In this document: positions 1 to 9,500 of the stretch, in pieces | Position numbering within the stretch: the first letter of the stretch is position 1 | Layout: the number at the start of each line of letters is the position of its first letter | Origin: Anaerocaecibacter muris | GTDB taxonomy: Bacteria; Bacillota; Clostridia; Christensenellales; Pumilibacteraceae | Direction of reading: 5' to 3' | DNA: 64,000 nucleotides | Assembly: GCF_943192945.1 (NCBI RefSeq) | Contig: NZ_CALPCE010000001.1 | Coordinates: forward strand, 124,001-188,000 | Made by a program: the position numbers and the translations under genes | The notes under the pieces: generated by a model | The model's database searches: none | What the model was told of the DNA's origin: nothing | Seen by the model: the letters and a program-made list of their open reading frames with translations, nothing else

Positions 1-486
1 CCCGTCGTCACGCGCAAAGTGCGCCTGTCGCCGCGGCTTTACGTCAATCGCGACGACTTTATGGTCGAACCGCCCAAGGGCTATCACAGGCTTGTGCCTA
101 ACGGTTTGGCGCGGCTTAAAAATTCGTTTATCGTGCGTTGCGTGGGTTATGAAACGGACGACAGCGGCAAGGTTACGAAAATACTTTGCGAAAAGACGGA
201 CGAGGTCAAGGCGAAAGGCGTTATTCAGTGGGTGGACAGGGATACAGCCGCGGATATTAAGATACGCTATCTTACGCCCGTTGTTCCCGACGGCGACGGC
301 TCTATCGAGGAGCGCATTGACAAAAATTCGCTGTCCGTCGGCACCGCGAAAGCGGAAGCGGCGGTCAAGGATTTGCCTGTCGGCGAGGGCGTGCAGTTTT
401 TCCGTATAGGGTATTTTGCGCGCGACGCAAAGTTCCCCGACGAATTCAATCGCGTCGTCGAGTTAAAGAGCAGTTACAAAGCATAG
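1..486 (+). CDS. glnS: Glutaminyl-tRNA synthetase, C-terminal part (5' end outside window)
   Basis: Partial gene. The reading frame is open from base 1, so the GTG at 19 is internal. The 161 visible residues match the C-terminal anticodon-binding beta-barrels of class I GlnRS: the strand YVNRDDF followed by YHRLVPNGLARLKNSFIV, then the GVIQWV segment, and the closing FFRIGYF...FNRVVELKSSY block, close to the end of E. coli GlnS. GlnRS charges tRNA-Gln directly in the cytoplasm. Most Gram-positive bacteria use the GatCAB route instead, but some clostridia carry GlnRS. The catalytic domain lies upstream and cannot be checked. An SDR gene follows after 31 nt, then two more tRNA synthetases. Confidence 0.9.
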   Translation, partial: PVVTRKVRLSPRLYVNRDDFMVEPPKGYHRLVPNGLARLKNSFIVRCVGYETDDSGKVTKILCEKTDEVKAKGVIQWVDRDTAADIKIRYLTPVVPDGDGSIEERIDKNSLSVGTAKAEAAVKDLPVGEGVQFFRIGYFARDAKFPDEFNRVVELKSSYKA

Positions 487-517
487 CTTGAAACACGGGC
501 ATTAAAGGAGAAGCGGA

Positions 518-1357
518 ATGATGAAAATACTTGTTACGGGCGGAAGCGGATTTATAGGCAAAGCGTTTATCAAGCGTTGTCGCAAGCAGTTCGACATTGT
601 CGCGCCCACGCACGAACAAATGGACTTAACCGACGCGCGGTCGGTTCAAAGGCAGTTCGCGGCGCAAAAATTCGACGCGGTCTTGCATCTCGCGGGGCTG
701 TCGGAACGCGGTAAGCACGAAACGCTCGAAGCGGACAACCTAATAATGTTCAAAAATATCCAGTACATGGCTATCGCTCACGGCGTTAAAAAACTGATAA
801 CCGTGGGCGAGGGCGTCGAGTTCGACCGCAGTCGTCCGATAATCGATTATACGGAGAGCATGTTCGGCAAGTACATACCGACCGACGGTTACGGGCTGGG
901 CAGATACCTTATCAACCTGCTCGCGAGCAAGGACAAAATAACTACCGTCCTGCGCATTTTCAACGTGTACGGCGCGGGCGGCGGACTGACCCGTCCCATA
1001 AACAAAATAGTCGCGGCGGGCGCGCGCGGCAAAAAGCAAATCACCATCGATCGCGACAAAGTAGTCAGCGGAATTTCGGTGGACGACGCGGTTAAAGTCA
1101 TTGCCGAATTTTTGCGCGGCGACTATCCGCGCGGCGATTACAATCTTGTCGCGCCCGATAAAATGAGCTATGTGGAAATAGCCAAGGTAGTGCGGCGGCT
1201 TGTGCGCAAGGACGGCGGAAATATCGATATAATCGTAAAAAATACGACGCAGGACAACGAATACAGCGCGAGCAATCAAAAGTTGGCAAACACTTTGCCC
1301 GTGCGCATTACGTCCATGCAAAACGGCGTAAAAAAGCTGTACGAAGAACTTAAATAG
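518..1357 (+). CDS. NAD-dependent epimerase/dehydratase family (extended SDR) protein
   Basis: 279 residues. Start chosen at 518 because AAAGGAG lies 7 nt upstream; a second ATG follows directly. The N-terminus has the Rossmann nucleotide-binding signature TGGSGFIG (residues 7-14), then DLTD and HLAG, as in extended short-chain dehydrogenases such as UDP-sugar epimerases. The usual catalytic YxxxK is changed: the matching site is Tyr125-GLG-Arg129, and the usual Ser/Thr-rich segment before it reads TVGEGVEF. NAD(P) binding is therefore likely but classical epimerase chemistry is doubtful. It lies between glnS and alaS with no obvious functional link. Substrate unknown; sugar nucleotide modification is only a guess. 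Confidence 0.8.
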   Translation: MMKILVTGGSGFIGKAFIKRCRKQFDIVAPTHEQMDLTDARSVQRQFAAQKFDAVLHLAGLSERGKHETLEADNLIMFKNIQYMAIAHGVKKLITVGEGVEFDRSRPIIDYTESMFGKYIPTDGYGLGRYLINLLASKDKITTVLRIFNVYGAGGGLTRPINKIVAAGARGKKQITIDRDKVVSGISVDDAVKVIAEFLRGDYPRGDYNLVAPDKMSYVEIAKVVRRLVRKDGGNIDIIVKNTTQDNEYSASNQKLANTLPVRITSMQNGVKKLYEELK

Positions 1358-1466
1358 TATAACGGTTTGCCGTGTCGCGCGCGTTGTCGCGCGGTTGTAA
1401 ATAAAAAAACTGAAAGCGGCGCGCAGTAAGATGTAGCGCGGCGCGCATTGCATAAAGGAGTTTTAT

Positions 1467-3245
1467 ATGAAACTTACGAGCGACGAGCTTCGCAAAAAAT
1501 GGATTAACTTTTTTAAAGAACGCGGACACACACCTATATCGTCCGCGTCGCTCATACCCGAAAACGATCCGACGGTGCTGTTTACGACGGCGGGCATGCA
1601 CCCGCTTGTGCCGTATCTTTTGGGTCAGCCGCACCCCGCGGGCAAGCGGCTGTGCGACACGCAAAAGTGCGTGCGCACGGGCGACATTGACGAAGTGGGC
1701 GACGCGTCGCACTGCACGTTTTTTGAAATGCTCGGGAATTGGAGCTTGGGCGATTATTTCAAAGACGAAATGGTGCCTTGGAGCTACGAGTTTTTGACCG
1801 AGCAGTTGGGGCTTGACCCCGCGCGGCTTGCGGTCACGGTGTTCGAGGGCGACAGCGATTGTCCGCGCGACGAGCAGACTGCGGCGCTTTGGGAAAAGTG
1901 CGGCATTAAAAAAGAGAATATATTTTACCTCGGCAAAAAACACAACTGGTGGGGACCCGCGGGGCAGACCGGTCCGTGCGGATCGGACACGGAAATGTTT
2001 TACGACACCGGTAAGCCCAAATGCTGCGCCGAGTGTTCGCCCGCGTGCGATTGCGGCAAGTACGTCGAGATCTGGAACGACGTGTTTATGCAGTTCAATA
2101 AGAACGCCGACGGCAGTTTTTCGCCGCTCAAACAGAAGAACGTCGATACGGGCATGGGCTTGGAACGCGCGCTCATGAACGTGCAGGGCTTAAAATCCGT
2201 ATACGATACGGACGTGTTTGTGCCCATAGTTAAAAAGATAGAGCAGCTCTCCGGCAAGTCCGTTACGGACGAAAACTCGGTGCGCGCTATACGCGTTGTC
2301 GCCGATCATATTCGCACATCCACATTTATCATAGGCGACGAGCGCGGCGTAACTCCGTCCAACGTCGATCAGGGTTATATACTGCGCAGGCTTCTTCGCA
2401 GAGCGATACGGTTCGGCGCGGGGTTGGGCTTAAAGAGCGGGGATTATTCCGCGATTGCCGGCGTGGTTGTCGATATTTACGCCGAAGCGTATCCCGAACT
2501 CGCCGCCGCGCGCGAAAAGATCATGCACGAAATCGACGAGGAGCAGGCGCGGTTCGAGCGCACTCTCGAAAACGGAATGAAAGAGTTTGACAAGCTGTGC
2601 AAATATTTGCAGACCGACATAATTGCGGGCAAATCGGCGTTCAGACTTTACGACACTTACGGTTTCCCTTTGGAAATGACGGTAGAGCTTGCCAAAGAGC
2701 GCGGGTTCAAGGTAGATGTAGACGGGTTTAACGCGCGGTTCGAGGAGCACCGCAATCTGTCGCACGCGGGCGCGGAACAGCGGTTTAAAGGCGGGCTTGC
2801 CGATACGGGCGAACTCACTGCGCGGCTACACACCGCAACTCACCTCATGCACAAGGCGTTAAAAGACGTGCTTAACGACCCGACAGTCAATCAGCGCGGA
2901 TCGAATATTACGCCCGAGCGCCTGCGTTTCGATTTTTCGTTCGGCAGAGCAATGACGGCGGAGGAAGTAAAAGCGGTAGAGGACAAAGTCAACGCGGCGA
3001 TTAAAGCGGACGTGCCCGTGACGTGCGAGGAAATGACGGTTGACGAGGCAAAAGCGCAAGGCGCGGTCGGATTGTTTGCAAGCAAGTACGGCGAAAAAGT
3101 CAAAGTCTACACTATGGGCGAATACAGCAAGGAAATTTGCGGCGGACCGCACGCCAACCGCACGGGCGAACTGGGGCATTTTAAAATAGTAAAAGAACAG
3201 TCGAGCAGTGCGGGCGTGCGCAGAATTAAAGCGGTTTTGGAATAA
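1467..3245 (+). CDS. alaS: Alanyl-tRNA synthetase, short form without C-Ala domain
   Basis: 592 residues, against about 870 for standard bacterial AlaRS. The class II catalytic core is complete at the N-terminus (RKKWINFF, then FTTAGMHPLVPYLLG, then CTFFEMLGNWSLGDYF). The editing domain is present, with zinc-ligand motifs HTATHLMH (about residue 456) and CGGPHANRTGELG (about 558). The protein stops at RRIKAVLE, so the coiled-coil and DHHA1-type C-Ala region is absent. The next ORF (leuS) begins 73 nt later and contains no missing part, so this is a natural short form and not a recent frameshift. AAAGGAG lies upstream of the ATG. A second full-length alaS elsewhere in the genome cannot be excluded. 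Confidence 0.92.
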   Translation: MKLTSDELRKKWINFFKERGHTPISSASLIPENDPTVLFTTAGMHPLVPYLLGQPHPAGKRLCDTQKCVRTGDIDEVGDASHCTFFEMLGNWSLGDYFKDEMVPWSYEFLTEQLGLDPARLAVTVFEGDSDCPRDEQTAALWEKCGIKKENIFYLGKKHNWWGPAGQTGPCGSDTEMFYDTGKPKCCAECSPACDCGKYVEIWNDVFMQFNKNADGSFSPLKQKNVDTGMGLERALMNVQGLKSVYDTDVFVPIVKKIEQLSGKSVTDENSVRAIRVVADHIRTSTFIIGDERGVTPSNVDQGYILRRLLRRAIRFGAGLGLKSGDYSAIAGVVVDIYAEAYPELAAAREKIMHEIDEEQARFERTLENGMKEFDKLCKYLQTDIIAGKSAFRLYDTYGFPLEMTVELAKERGFKVDVDGFNARFEEHRNLSHAGAEQRFKGGLADTGELTARLHTATHLMHKALKDVLNDPTVNQRGSNITPERLRFDFSFGRAMTAEEVKAVEDKVNAAIKADVPVTCEEMTVDEAKAQGAVGLFASKYGEKVKVYTMGEYSKEICGGPHANRTGELGHFKIVKEQSSSAGVRRIKAVLE

Positions 3246-3318
3246 GCAAAAAACAATAAACGGTTTGGCATAACGCATACGCGATTGAATTTTATAATCC
3301 TATAAACACAGGTGTTTT

Positions 3319-5739
3319 ATGAACCACAACGAAATAGAAAGCAAATGGCAGGGCGTGTGGAACGCCGACGGTATAAATACGTTCAATCCCGAAGCGGACG
3401 GCGAAAAGCGGTACGTTTTGGAAATGTTGCCTTATCCGTCGGGTGCAAAGTTGCACATGGGGCATTGGTACAATTACGGCGTTGCCGATTCGTATGCGCG
3501 GTATTTGCGCATGAACGGGTATAACGTGTTTCAGCCGATGGGGTTCGACGCGTTCGGTCTGCCCGCGGAAAATTACGCGATAAAGACGGGCGTTCACCCC
3601 AAAGCCTCCACCGACGCTAATATCGCCACTATGGAACGTCAGTTGCGCGACATGGGCACTATGGTAGATTGGTCGCACGAGTTCCGCACCTGCGCGCCCG
3701 ATTATTACAAGTGGACGCAATGGTTGTTTTTACAGCTTTATAAAAACGGACTCGCTTACCAAAAGAAAGCGCCCGTCAATTTCTGTCCGTCCTGTCAGAC
3801 CGTAATAGCCAACGAGCAGGTCGTGGACGGCAAGTGCGAGCGGTGCAAGACCGAAGTCGTGCGCAAGGAAATGACGCAGTGGTTCTTTAAAATAACCGAT
3901 TACGCCGAAAAATTATTGCAAGGCATAGATGCGTTGGACTGGCCCGAAAAGACCAAAATCATGCAACGCAACTGGATAGGTAAGTCGGTCGGCGGCGAGG
4001 TTGTGTTTGACCTTTGCGTGCCCAAGGGCGATATTAAAAGCGTTACGGTATTCACGACGCGCGCCGACACGCTGTTCGGCGTGAGTTACGTTGTGCTCGC
4101 GCCCGAACACCCATACGTGTCCGAACTTGTTTCGCCCGAACAAAAAGCCGCGGTGCAAGCGTATGTCGCGGCGGCGGCTAAACAGAGCGAGATAGAACGC
4201 ACGTCCACGTCCAAGGACAAGACGGGCGTGTTTTTGGGTTGCTATTGCTTAAACCCGGTAAACGGCGAAAAAGTGCCGCTGTACGTTGCCGATTACTGCC
4301 TATCCACTTACGGCACGGGCGCGGTTATGGGCGTTGCGGCGCACGATACGCGCGATTATGCGTTTGCCGTTAAAAACGGTATGCCCGTCAAGCGCGTTAT
4401 AAAAGGCGAAAACGGTAACGACGATTTGCCGTTTACCGATTACGGGATTATGATTAACAGCGGTAAATTCGACGGCATGTCGAGCGCGCAAGGCAAACTC
4501 GCCGTACTCGACGCGCTTGCCGAAACCGGTCACGGCGGGCGGAAAATAAATTACCGCATGCGTGATTGGTCTGTGTCGCGCCAACGTTACTGGGGCGCGC
4601 CCATACCTATTATATACTGCGAACATTGCGGCGCGGTGCCCGTTCCCGAAAAAGACTTGCCCGTAACGCTCCCGCAGGACGTCAACTTCACGCCCGACGG
4701 CAAGTCGCCGCTTACAAAGTGCAAAGAATTTATCGAAACGGTTTGCCCGATTTGCGGCAAGCCCGCGCGCAGGGAATCGGACACACTCGACACGTTTGTA
4801 TGTTCGTCATGGTACTATTTGCGTTATCCCGACGCGCATAACGACAAGGCGGCGTTCGATAAAAATACGGTCAATAAAATGTTGCCCGTCGATTGTTATG
4901 TCGGCGGCGCGGAACACGCATGCACGCACTTGCTGTATTCGCGGTTTATTACAAAGGTCTTGCACGACCTCGGCTATCTCGATTTCGACGAGCCGTTTAC
5001 GCGGCTTGTGCATCAGGGCGTAATTCTCGGTCCGGACGGCTATCGCATGAGCAAGACGCGCGGCAACGTTATTTCCGCCGACCCGTTAATCGAAAAGTAC
5101 GGATCGGACGCGCTTCGACTGTATCTTATGTTCGGGTTCGATTACGTCGAGGGCGGACCGTGGTCGGACGGCGGTATAGCGTCGTGCGCCAAGTTCATGG
5201 ACAGGATAGAACGGCTTGTCGTGGAGGTCAAGGACGAAAATGTCGACCCCGCGCCCGCCGCGCTCGATTACGAGCTTAACTATTGCATTAAGCAGGTCGC
5301 GGAGGATTTGCCCGCGTTCCGCTTTAACACCGCGGTCGCGCGGCTTATGGAACTTGTAAACGCAATGTACAAATACCGTGCGGACGGCGACTATAAACCC
5401 GCGTATTTAAAACATGCGCTTATCGCGCTTGTCAAACTTATGGCGCCGCTCGCGCCGCATTTTTGCGAGGAGTTAAACCAACTGCTTGGCGGCACGCGGT
5501 CGGTGTTCCTCGAAAAATATCCCGTTTGCGACGAGAGCAAACTTGTGCGCGCGACAACCGAATACGCCGTGCAGGTCAACTCCAAAATCAGATGCAAGAT
5601 TGTATTGCCGCAAGGCTTGGAACGCGACAGGGCGGCGGAACTCGCGCTCGGCAACGCCGACGTTACGGCGGCGCTCGGCGGCGCGACGCCCAAAAAAGTT
5701 ATAGTTATTCCCGAACGGCTGATCAACATACTGATTTAG
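3319..5739 (+). CDS. leuS: Leucyl-tRNA synthetase
   Basis: 806 residues, full length for a bacterial LeuRS. It charges tRNA-Leu in the cytoplasm. Visible class I motifs are HMGH (residues 46-49, the HIGH equivalent) and MSKTR (about 578, the KMSKS equivalent). The editing (CP1) domain shows TTRADTLFG and GTGAVMGVAAHDTRDYAFA, including the conserved aspartate. Two zinc-type Cys clusters occur (CPSCQ...CERC near 160, and CEHC...CPIC near 435-475). The gene follows alaS by 73 nt and probably shares its transcript. No T-box leader was found before either gene. A tRNA-Leu gene occurs in the same window at 53765. Confidence 0.97.
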   Translation: MNHNEIESKWQGVWNADGINTFNPEADGEKRYVLEMLPYPSGAKLHMGHWYNYGVADSYARYLRMNGYNVFQPMGFDAFGLPAENYAIKTGVHPKASTDANIATMERQLRDMGTMVDWSHEFRTCAPDYYKWTQWLFLQLYKNGLAYQKKAPVNFCPSCQTVIANEQVVDGKCERCKTEVVRKEMTQWFFKITDYAEKLLQGIDALDWPEKTKIMQRNWIGKSVGGEVVFDLCVPKGDIKSVTVFTTRADTLFGVSYVVLAPEHPYVSELVSPEQKAAVQAYVAAAAKQSEIERTSTSKDKTGVFLGCYCLNPVNGEKVPLYVADYCLSTYGTGAVMGVAAHDTRDYAFAVKNGMPVKRVIKGENGNDDLPFTDYGIMINSGKFDGMSSAQGKLAVLDALAETGHGGRKINYRMRDWSVSRQRYWGAPIPIIYCEHCGAVPVPEKDLPVTLPQDVNFTPDGKSPLTKCKEFIETVCPICGKPARRESDTLDTFVCSSWYYLRYPDAHNDKAAFDKNTVNKMLPVDCYVGGAEHACTHLLYSRFITKVLHDLGYLDFDEPFTRLVHQGVILGPDGYRMSKTRGNVISADPLIEKYGSDALRLYLMFGFDYVEGGPWSDGGIASCAKFMDRIERLVVEVKDENVDPAPAALDYELNYCIKQVAEDLPAFRFNTAVARLMELVNAMYKYRADGDYKPAYLKHALIALVKLMAPLAPHFCEELNQLLGGTRSVFLEKYPVCDESKLVRATTEYAVQVNSKIRCKIVLPQGLERDRAAELALGNADVTAALGGATPKKVIVIPERLINILI

Positions 5740-5838
5740 CGCGCCGCGTAAAGTTGCGGCGGTTCGCGTCCGCAGTGTCTTTATATTATCGACAGTAACA
5801 TATTTTGCTCGGTTTGTGTCAAATTTGTGTTAAACTAC

Positions 5839-5867
5839 TTGACATTAGGGGGGTGGGGGTATATTAT
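5839..5867 (+). promoter_or_regulatory. Promoter for the 25-kb AAA/surface-protein operon
   Basis: TTGACA (5839-5844), a 17-bp spacer containing a G-run, and TATTAT (5862-5867). Transcription would start near 5874, about 24 nt before the ATG at 5898. This is the only strong sigma-A-type promoter I see before the eight-gene run, whose gaps are all under 90 nt. Confidence 0.7.
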
Positions 5868-5897
5868 AATATAGACGGTGCGGACAAGGGAGTAGAT

Positions 5898-6596
5898 ATG
5901 GCAGTTTGGATTGTGGCGTTAATAGCGATAGCGGCGGCGTTTGTGACGTTGTCGGGTTTCGTGTTGCCGCGACTGCTGTTTTACACCAAGTACGACGTAA
6001 ACGGGTCGAGCGACCGAGGTATCAAAAAAGTGGACGACGAAGGAAGCGTCGTTTTCGAGCCGTCGCCCGAAGTGAAAAAGTTTATAAGCGGGTACGCGCT
6101 GTCCGTGCGCGACGGCAAGCGCGTGCTTGTTTGCAAGCTCGCCCAAAAATTAGCGTACATAGATTACGACGTTATCGTTTTCGATAAAGACGATAAAGTT
6201 TTGCGCGTGTTCAATATTAAAGAGAACGTTACGGACGGCGAGTATACGCGGGTCGTGGAACTGCCCGACGTTACCGAATACGTTTCGCTTATGATAAACG
6301 AAGCGGACGGGCAAACGTTTAAGCATAAAGTCGTAAAAAACGTTTCGGCGGGACGGGTGTGCGCGTTTATCGCATGCACGGCGGCGTTGATAGCGGCGGC
6401 GGTTTTCGGCATTAAAATTTGTTGTGCGTACCTGTTTGCGGGTTTGTTCCGCGAAAGTTTTATCGTGCTCGGCAAAAGCAATACGGTCACTGCGATAATC
6501 GCGGCGATAGCTGTTGTAATAGATATTATATTTACGGTAATTGCGTTTGCCGTCAGGCGCGCGACGACAAAGGGCGGGAAGTATGGCGGACGTTAA
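5898..6596 (+). CDS. Small membrane protein, first gene of the AAA/surface-protein operon
   Basis: 232 residues from the ATG at 5898, preferred over an upstream in-frame TTG because GGGAG lies just before it and the promoter sits at 5839-5867. There is one hydrophobic segment at the N-terminus (MAVWIVALIAIAAAF onward), a polar region of about 120 residues, and two more hydrophobic segments near residues 155-222, ending in the basic tail RRATTKGGKYGGR. The positive-inside rule suggests the polar domain is cytoplasmic. That domain (DGKRVLVCKL...VIVFDKDDKVLRVF...LPDVTEYVSLMI) resembles in layout the cytoplasmic head of the next protein (DGRKYLVPRF...VCITQYAADGAEL). No known family recognised. 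Overlaps the next gene by 14 nt, suggesting translational coupling. Confidence 0.75.
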   Translation: MAVWIVALIAIAAAFVTLSGFVLPRLLFYTKYDVNGSSDRGIKKVDDEGSVVFEPSPEVKKFISGYALSVRDGKRVLVCKLAQKLAYIDYDVIVFDKDDKVLRVFNIKENVTDGEYTRVVELPDVTEYVSLMINEADGQTFKHKVVKNVSAGRVCAFIACTAALIAAAVFGIKICCAYLFAGLFRESFIVLGKSNTVTAIIAAIAVVIDIIFTVIAFAVRRATTKGGKYGGR

Positions 6597-9500
6597 GGTT
6601 TTACATAAAAAATCGTGTTCTGTTCCGTCGTCGGACAAACTTGTATACGTCAAGCAGTTTATGATTGTCGAGGAGGACGGGCGCAAGTATCTTGTGCCGA
6701 GGTTTGTCAATTCCCGTGCGGAACAAGTCACTGCGGTGCGCGTGTGCATTACGCAGTACGCCGCTGACGGTGCGGAATTGTCACGTTCCGAAACGAGGTT
6801 GCGCGCTAACGGCGCGGCGGGCAAACCGTTTGTAGCCGACGGAAAAATACCGTTGTCCGACGACGCGGAAGATTGCAAAATAAAAGTGCTTGCCGCGGAG
6901 TACGGCAAGTATATGTACAAGCCCGACGGCAACACCGTCGCAATCGATTACAACGCGCATGCGGACGAACTTGACGATACGGACGGCGCGACGCGCGCGG
7001 CGTTAGCCGCAAAAGCGGGCAAGTCGGGCATAACGATAACGCGCCGCACGGCTAAAATGCCCGTGCTTGTTATTTTTGCGCTTATCGTCGCGCTTGCGCT
7101 CGCGGCGGGCGCGGTGTTTGCGCACCTTAAATATTTTGTAGCGCACGAAAAAACGTTTTTGTATTCGGGCGTAGAGTATGCGTTCGAGGACGACGACAAA
7201 TCGAACGGCAGTAATATTTACGTCGTAGGTTTTCACGGCGGCAGATCACGCATTGTTATTCCGGACGCGATAGAGGGGCACAAGGTTATTGCGATTGCCG
7301 ATAGCGCGTTTGCGGGCAACAAGAGTCTTACGAGCATAGGCTTTAAGTCGGAAATTCCCGTCGGCGCGAGCGCGTTTGAAAACTGTGTCAACCTGCGCGA
7401 AGTCGAGTTCGACAAGATTACGAGCATAGGCGCGGGCGCGTTCAAAAACTGCGTAAAGCTGGAAAACGTCGTAATAAACAATAATATTTCGCTCGTTCCG
7501 AAGGACGCGTTTAACGGCTGTGCCGCGCTTACTACCGTCATCGTTACCGACGGCGAAACCGACATAGAAATCGGGTCGCGCGCATTTGCAAACTGCAAGA
7601 GTTTGAAAAACGTTGAGTTTTTGCGCAATATCGATTATTCGTATAATCGCGGACAGCGCGATTGGTTTACGGGATCGACGGTGCAACGACTACGCATAAA
7701 CAATTACGAACTCAATCCTTACGGAATCAACGCTATATCTTTGATGTTCGGTAAGAGCGGCGCAAACACGCTGTCGGACGTCTTGCTAAAAGAGCTTGTT
7801 ATAGACAACCTCGATCGCATACCTGTCGAATTTTGCGCTAATTTGCCGCTCACGGCGTTTGAAGTAAAGAACATAAACTCTACCGAGATAAACAGCCGCG
7901 CGTTTTTAAACTGCAAATATTTGAGCAAATTCGCATTTCCCAAAGCTATTACAGCCGTTTACGACAGCGCGTTTTACAACACCGCAATCACCGCGTTTAA
8001 CGGCAGCGCGCTAACCGCGATAGGAAACGACGCGTTCGGTAGATGCGTCGACCTTAAAACTTTTACGACTGCGGGCAACACTCTTTTACAGGAAGTGGGC
8101 GAGCGGGCGTTTGCGGGGTGCGAGTCGCTTGTTTCGTTTACAGTGCCGAGCGGAGTAACCGAGTTTTCGTTGTTAATGTTTGAAAACTGCACGTCGCTCG
8201 CGGAAATCAAATACGCGCGCGGAACGTCAATCGGCAAGATTCACAACGGCGCGTTTTACGGTTGCACGGCGTTGGAAAAATTCGATCTTCCCGACGGCGG
8301 TCTTACGACAATCGGCGATCAAGCGTTTGCAAACTGTTCCGCGCTCCAACGCTTTGACGTTACCGAGGCGGTGGCGTATATCGGCGATTTTGCGTTTAGC
8401 GGTTGCAAGTCGTTTACTTCGTTTACCGTGCCGGACAGCGTTTATTCGTTCGGCAACGGCGCGCTTCGCGGTTGCGACTCGCTTACCGAATTGACCGTGC
8501 CGTTTTTGGGCAATTCGCGCGGATACGAGTCGTATATCGCTTATACGTTCGGCGCGACAAACAGATTTTCGGACGGTAAGAATTACTTGCCGTCGTCGCT
8601 CGCTACCGTAAACGTTACGGGCGGAAACGTTATAGACAGCTATGCTTTTAACGGCTGTTCGGATATAATCGAAATCAATCTGCCGCAAACAATCGATACA
8701 ATAGGCGCAAATGCGTTTGCCGCGTGCGCGTCGCTTAAAGAATCGAATATTCCGGTCGGCGTTACAACAATAGGCGAGCGCGCGTTTAACGGTTGTTCGG
8801 CATTGACCGAACTTATAGTGCCGCGCGGCGTTACGAGCATTGGCTTGGATGCGTTCGGCGGGTGTACCGCGCTTAAAAAGTTGATCGTGCCGTTTGTCGG
8901 CGGAACTGCCGACGCGTATAGCTATTTGGAATACGTGTTCGGCAAGCAGGATATCTGGACGGACGGAAACGTTTACGTTCCGTCGTCGCTCGAAAGCGTC
9001 GAGGTTACAGCCGCGACGAGGTTGGGCAGTTATGCGTTTGCGAACTGCGCGGGCGTTCGCGAAATCAGCTTGCCCGACAGTCTTTTGAATATAGGTTCGC
9101 ATGCGTTTGCCGACTGTGACGCCTTGATTTCGCTAACGGTTCCGAACAGCGTTACTCAATTAGACAGAGGCGCGTTTTACGGCACGTCGTTTGAGGAGTT
9201 GACGTTGCCGTTTGTCGGTCGGGCGCGCGCAGAGTACGCCGACGACGGCGACGAGACAAAGAGATTATCGTATTTGTTTAACGGCGACAATTATTTTATT
9301 CCGCAACGGCTTAAAAAGATAACTCTGACCGACACCGAATATATCGCAGACAATGCTTTTTCGGGTTTTGGATATATCGAACAAATAGCGCTCGATTGTG
9401 CCGTCGAGCATATTTCCGCAAATGCGTTTAACGATTGTTACAGACTGTTCGAGGTGTTTAATTACGGCAGTCGGCTTAATATTGTAAAAGGATCGGATGA

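Noticed and set aside
1358-1466. Possible T-box leader before alaS
   Set aside because: No T-box sequence (AGGGTGGNACCGCG type) or specifier stem was found; only a GC-rich spacer.
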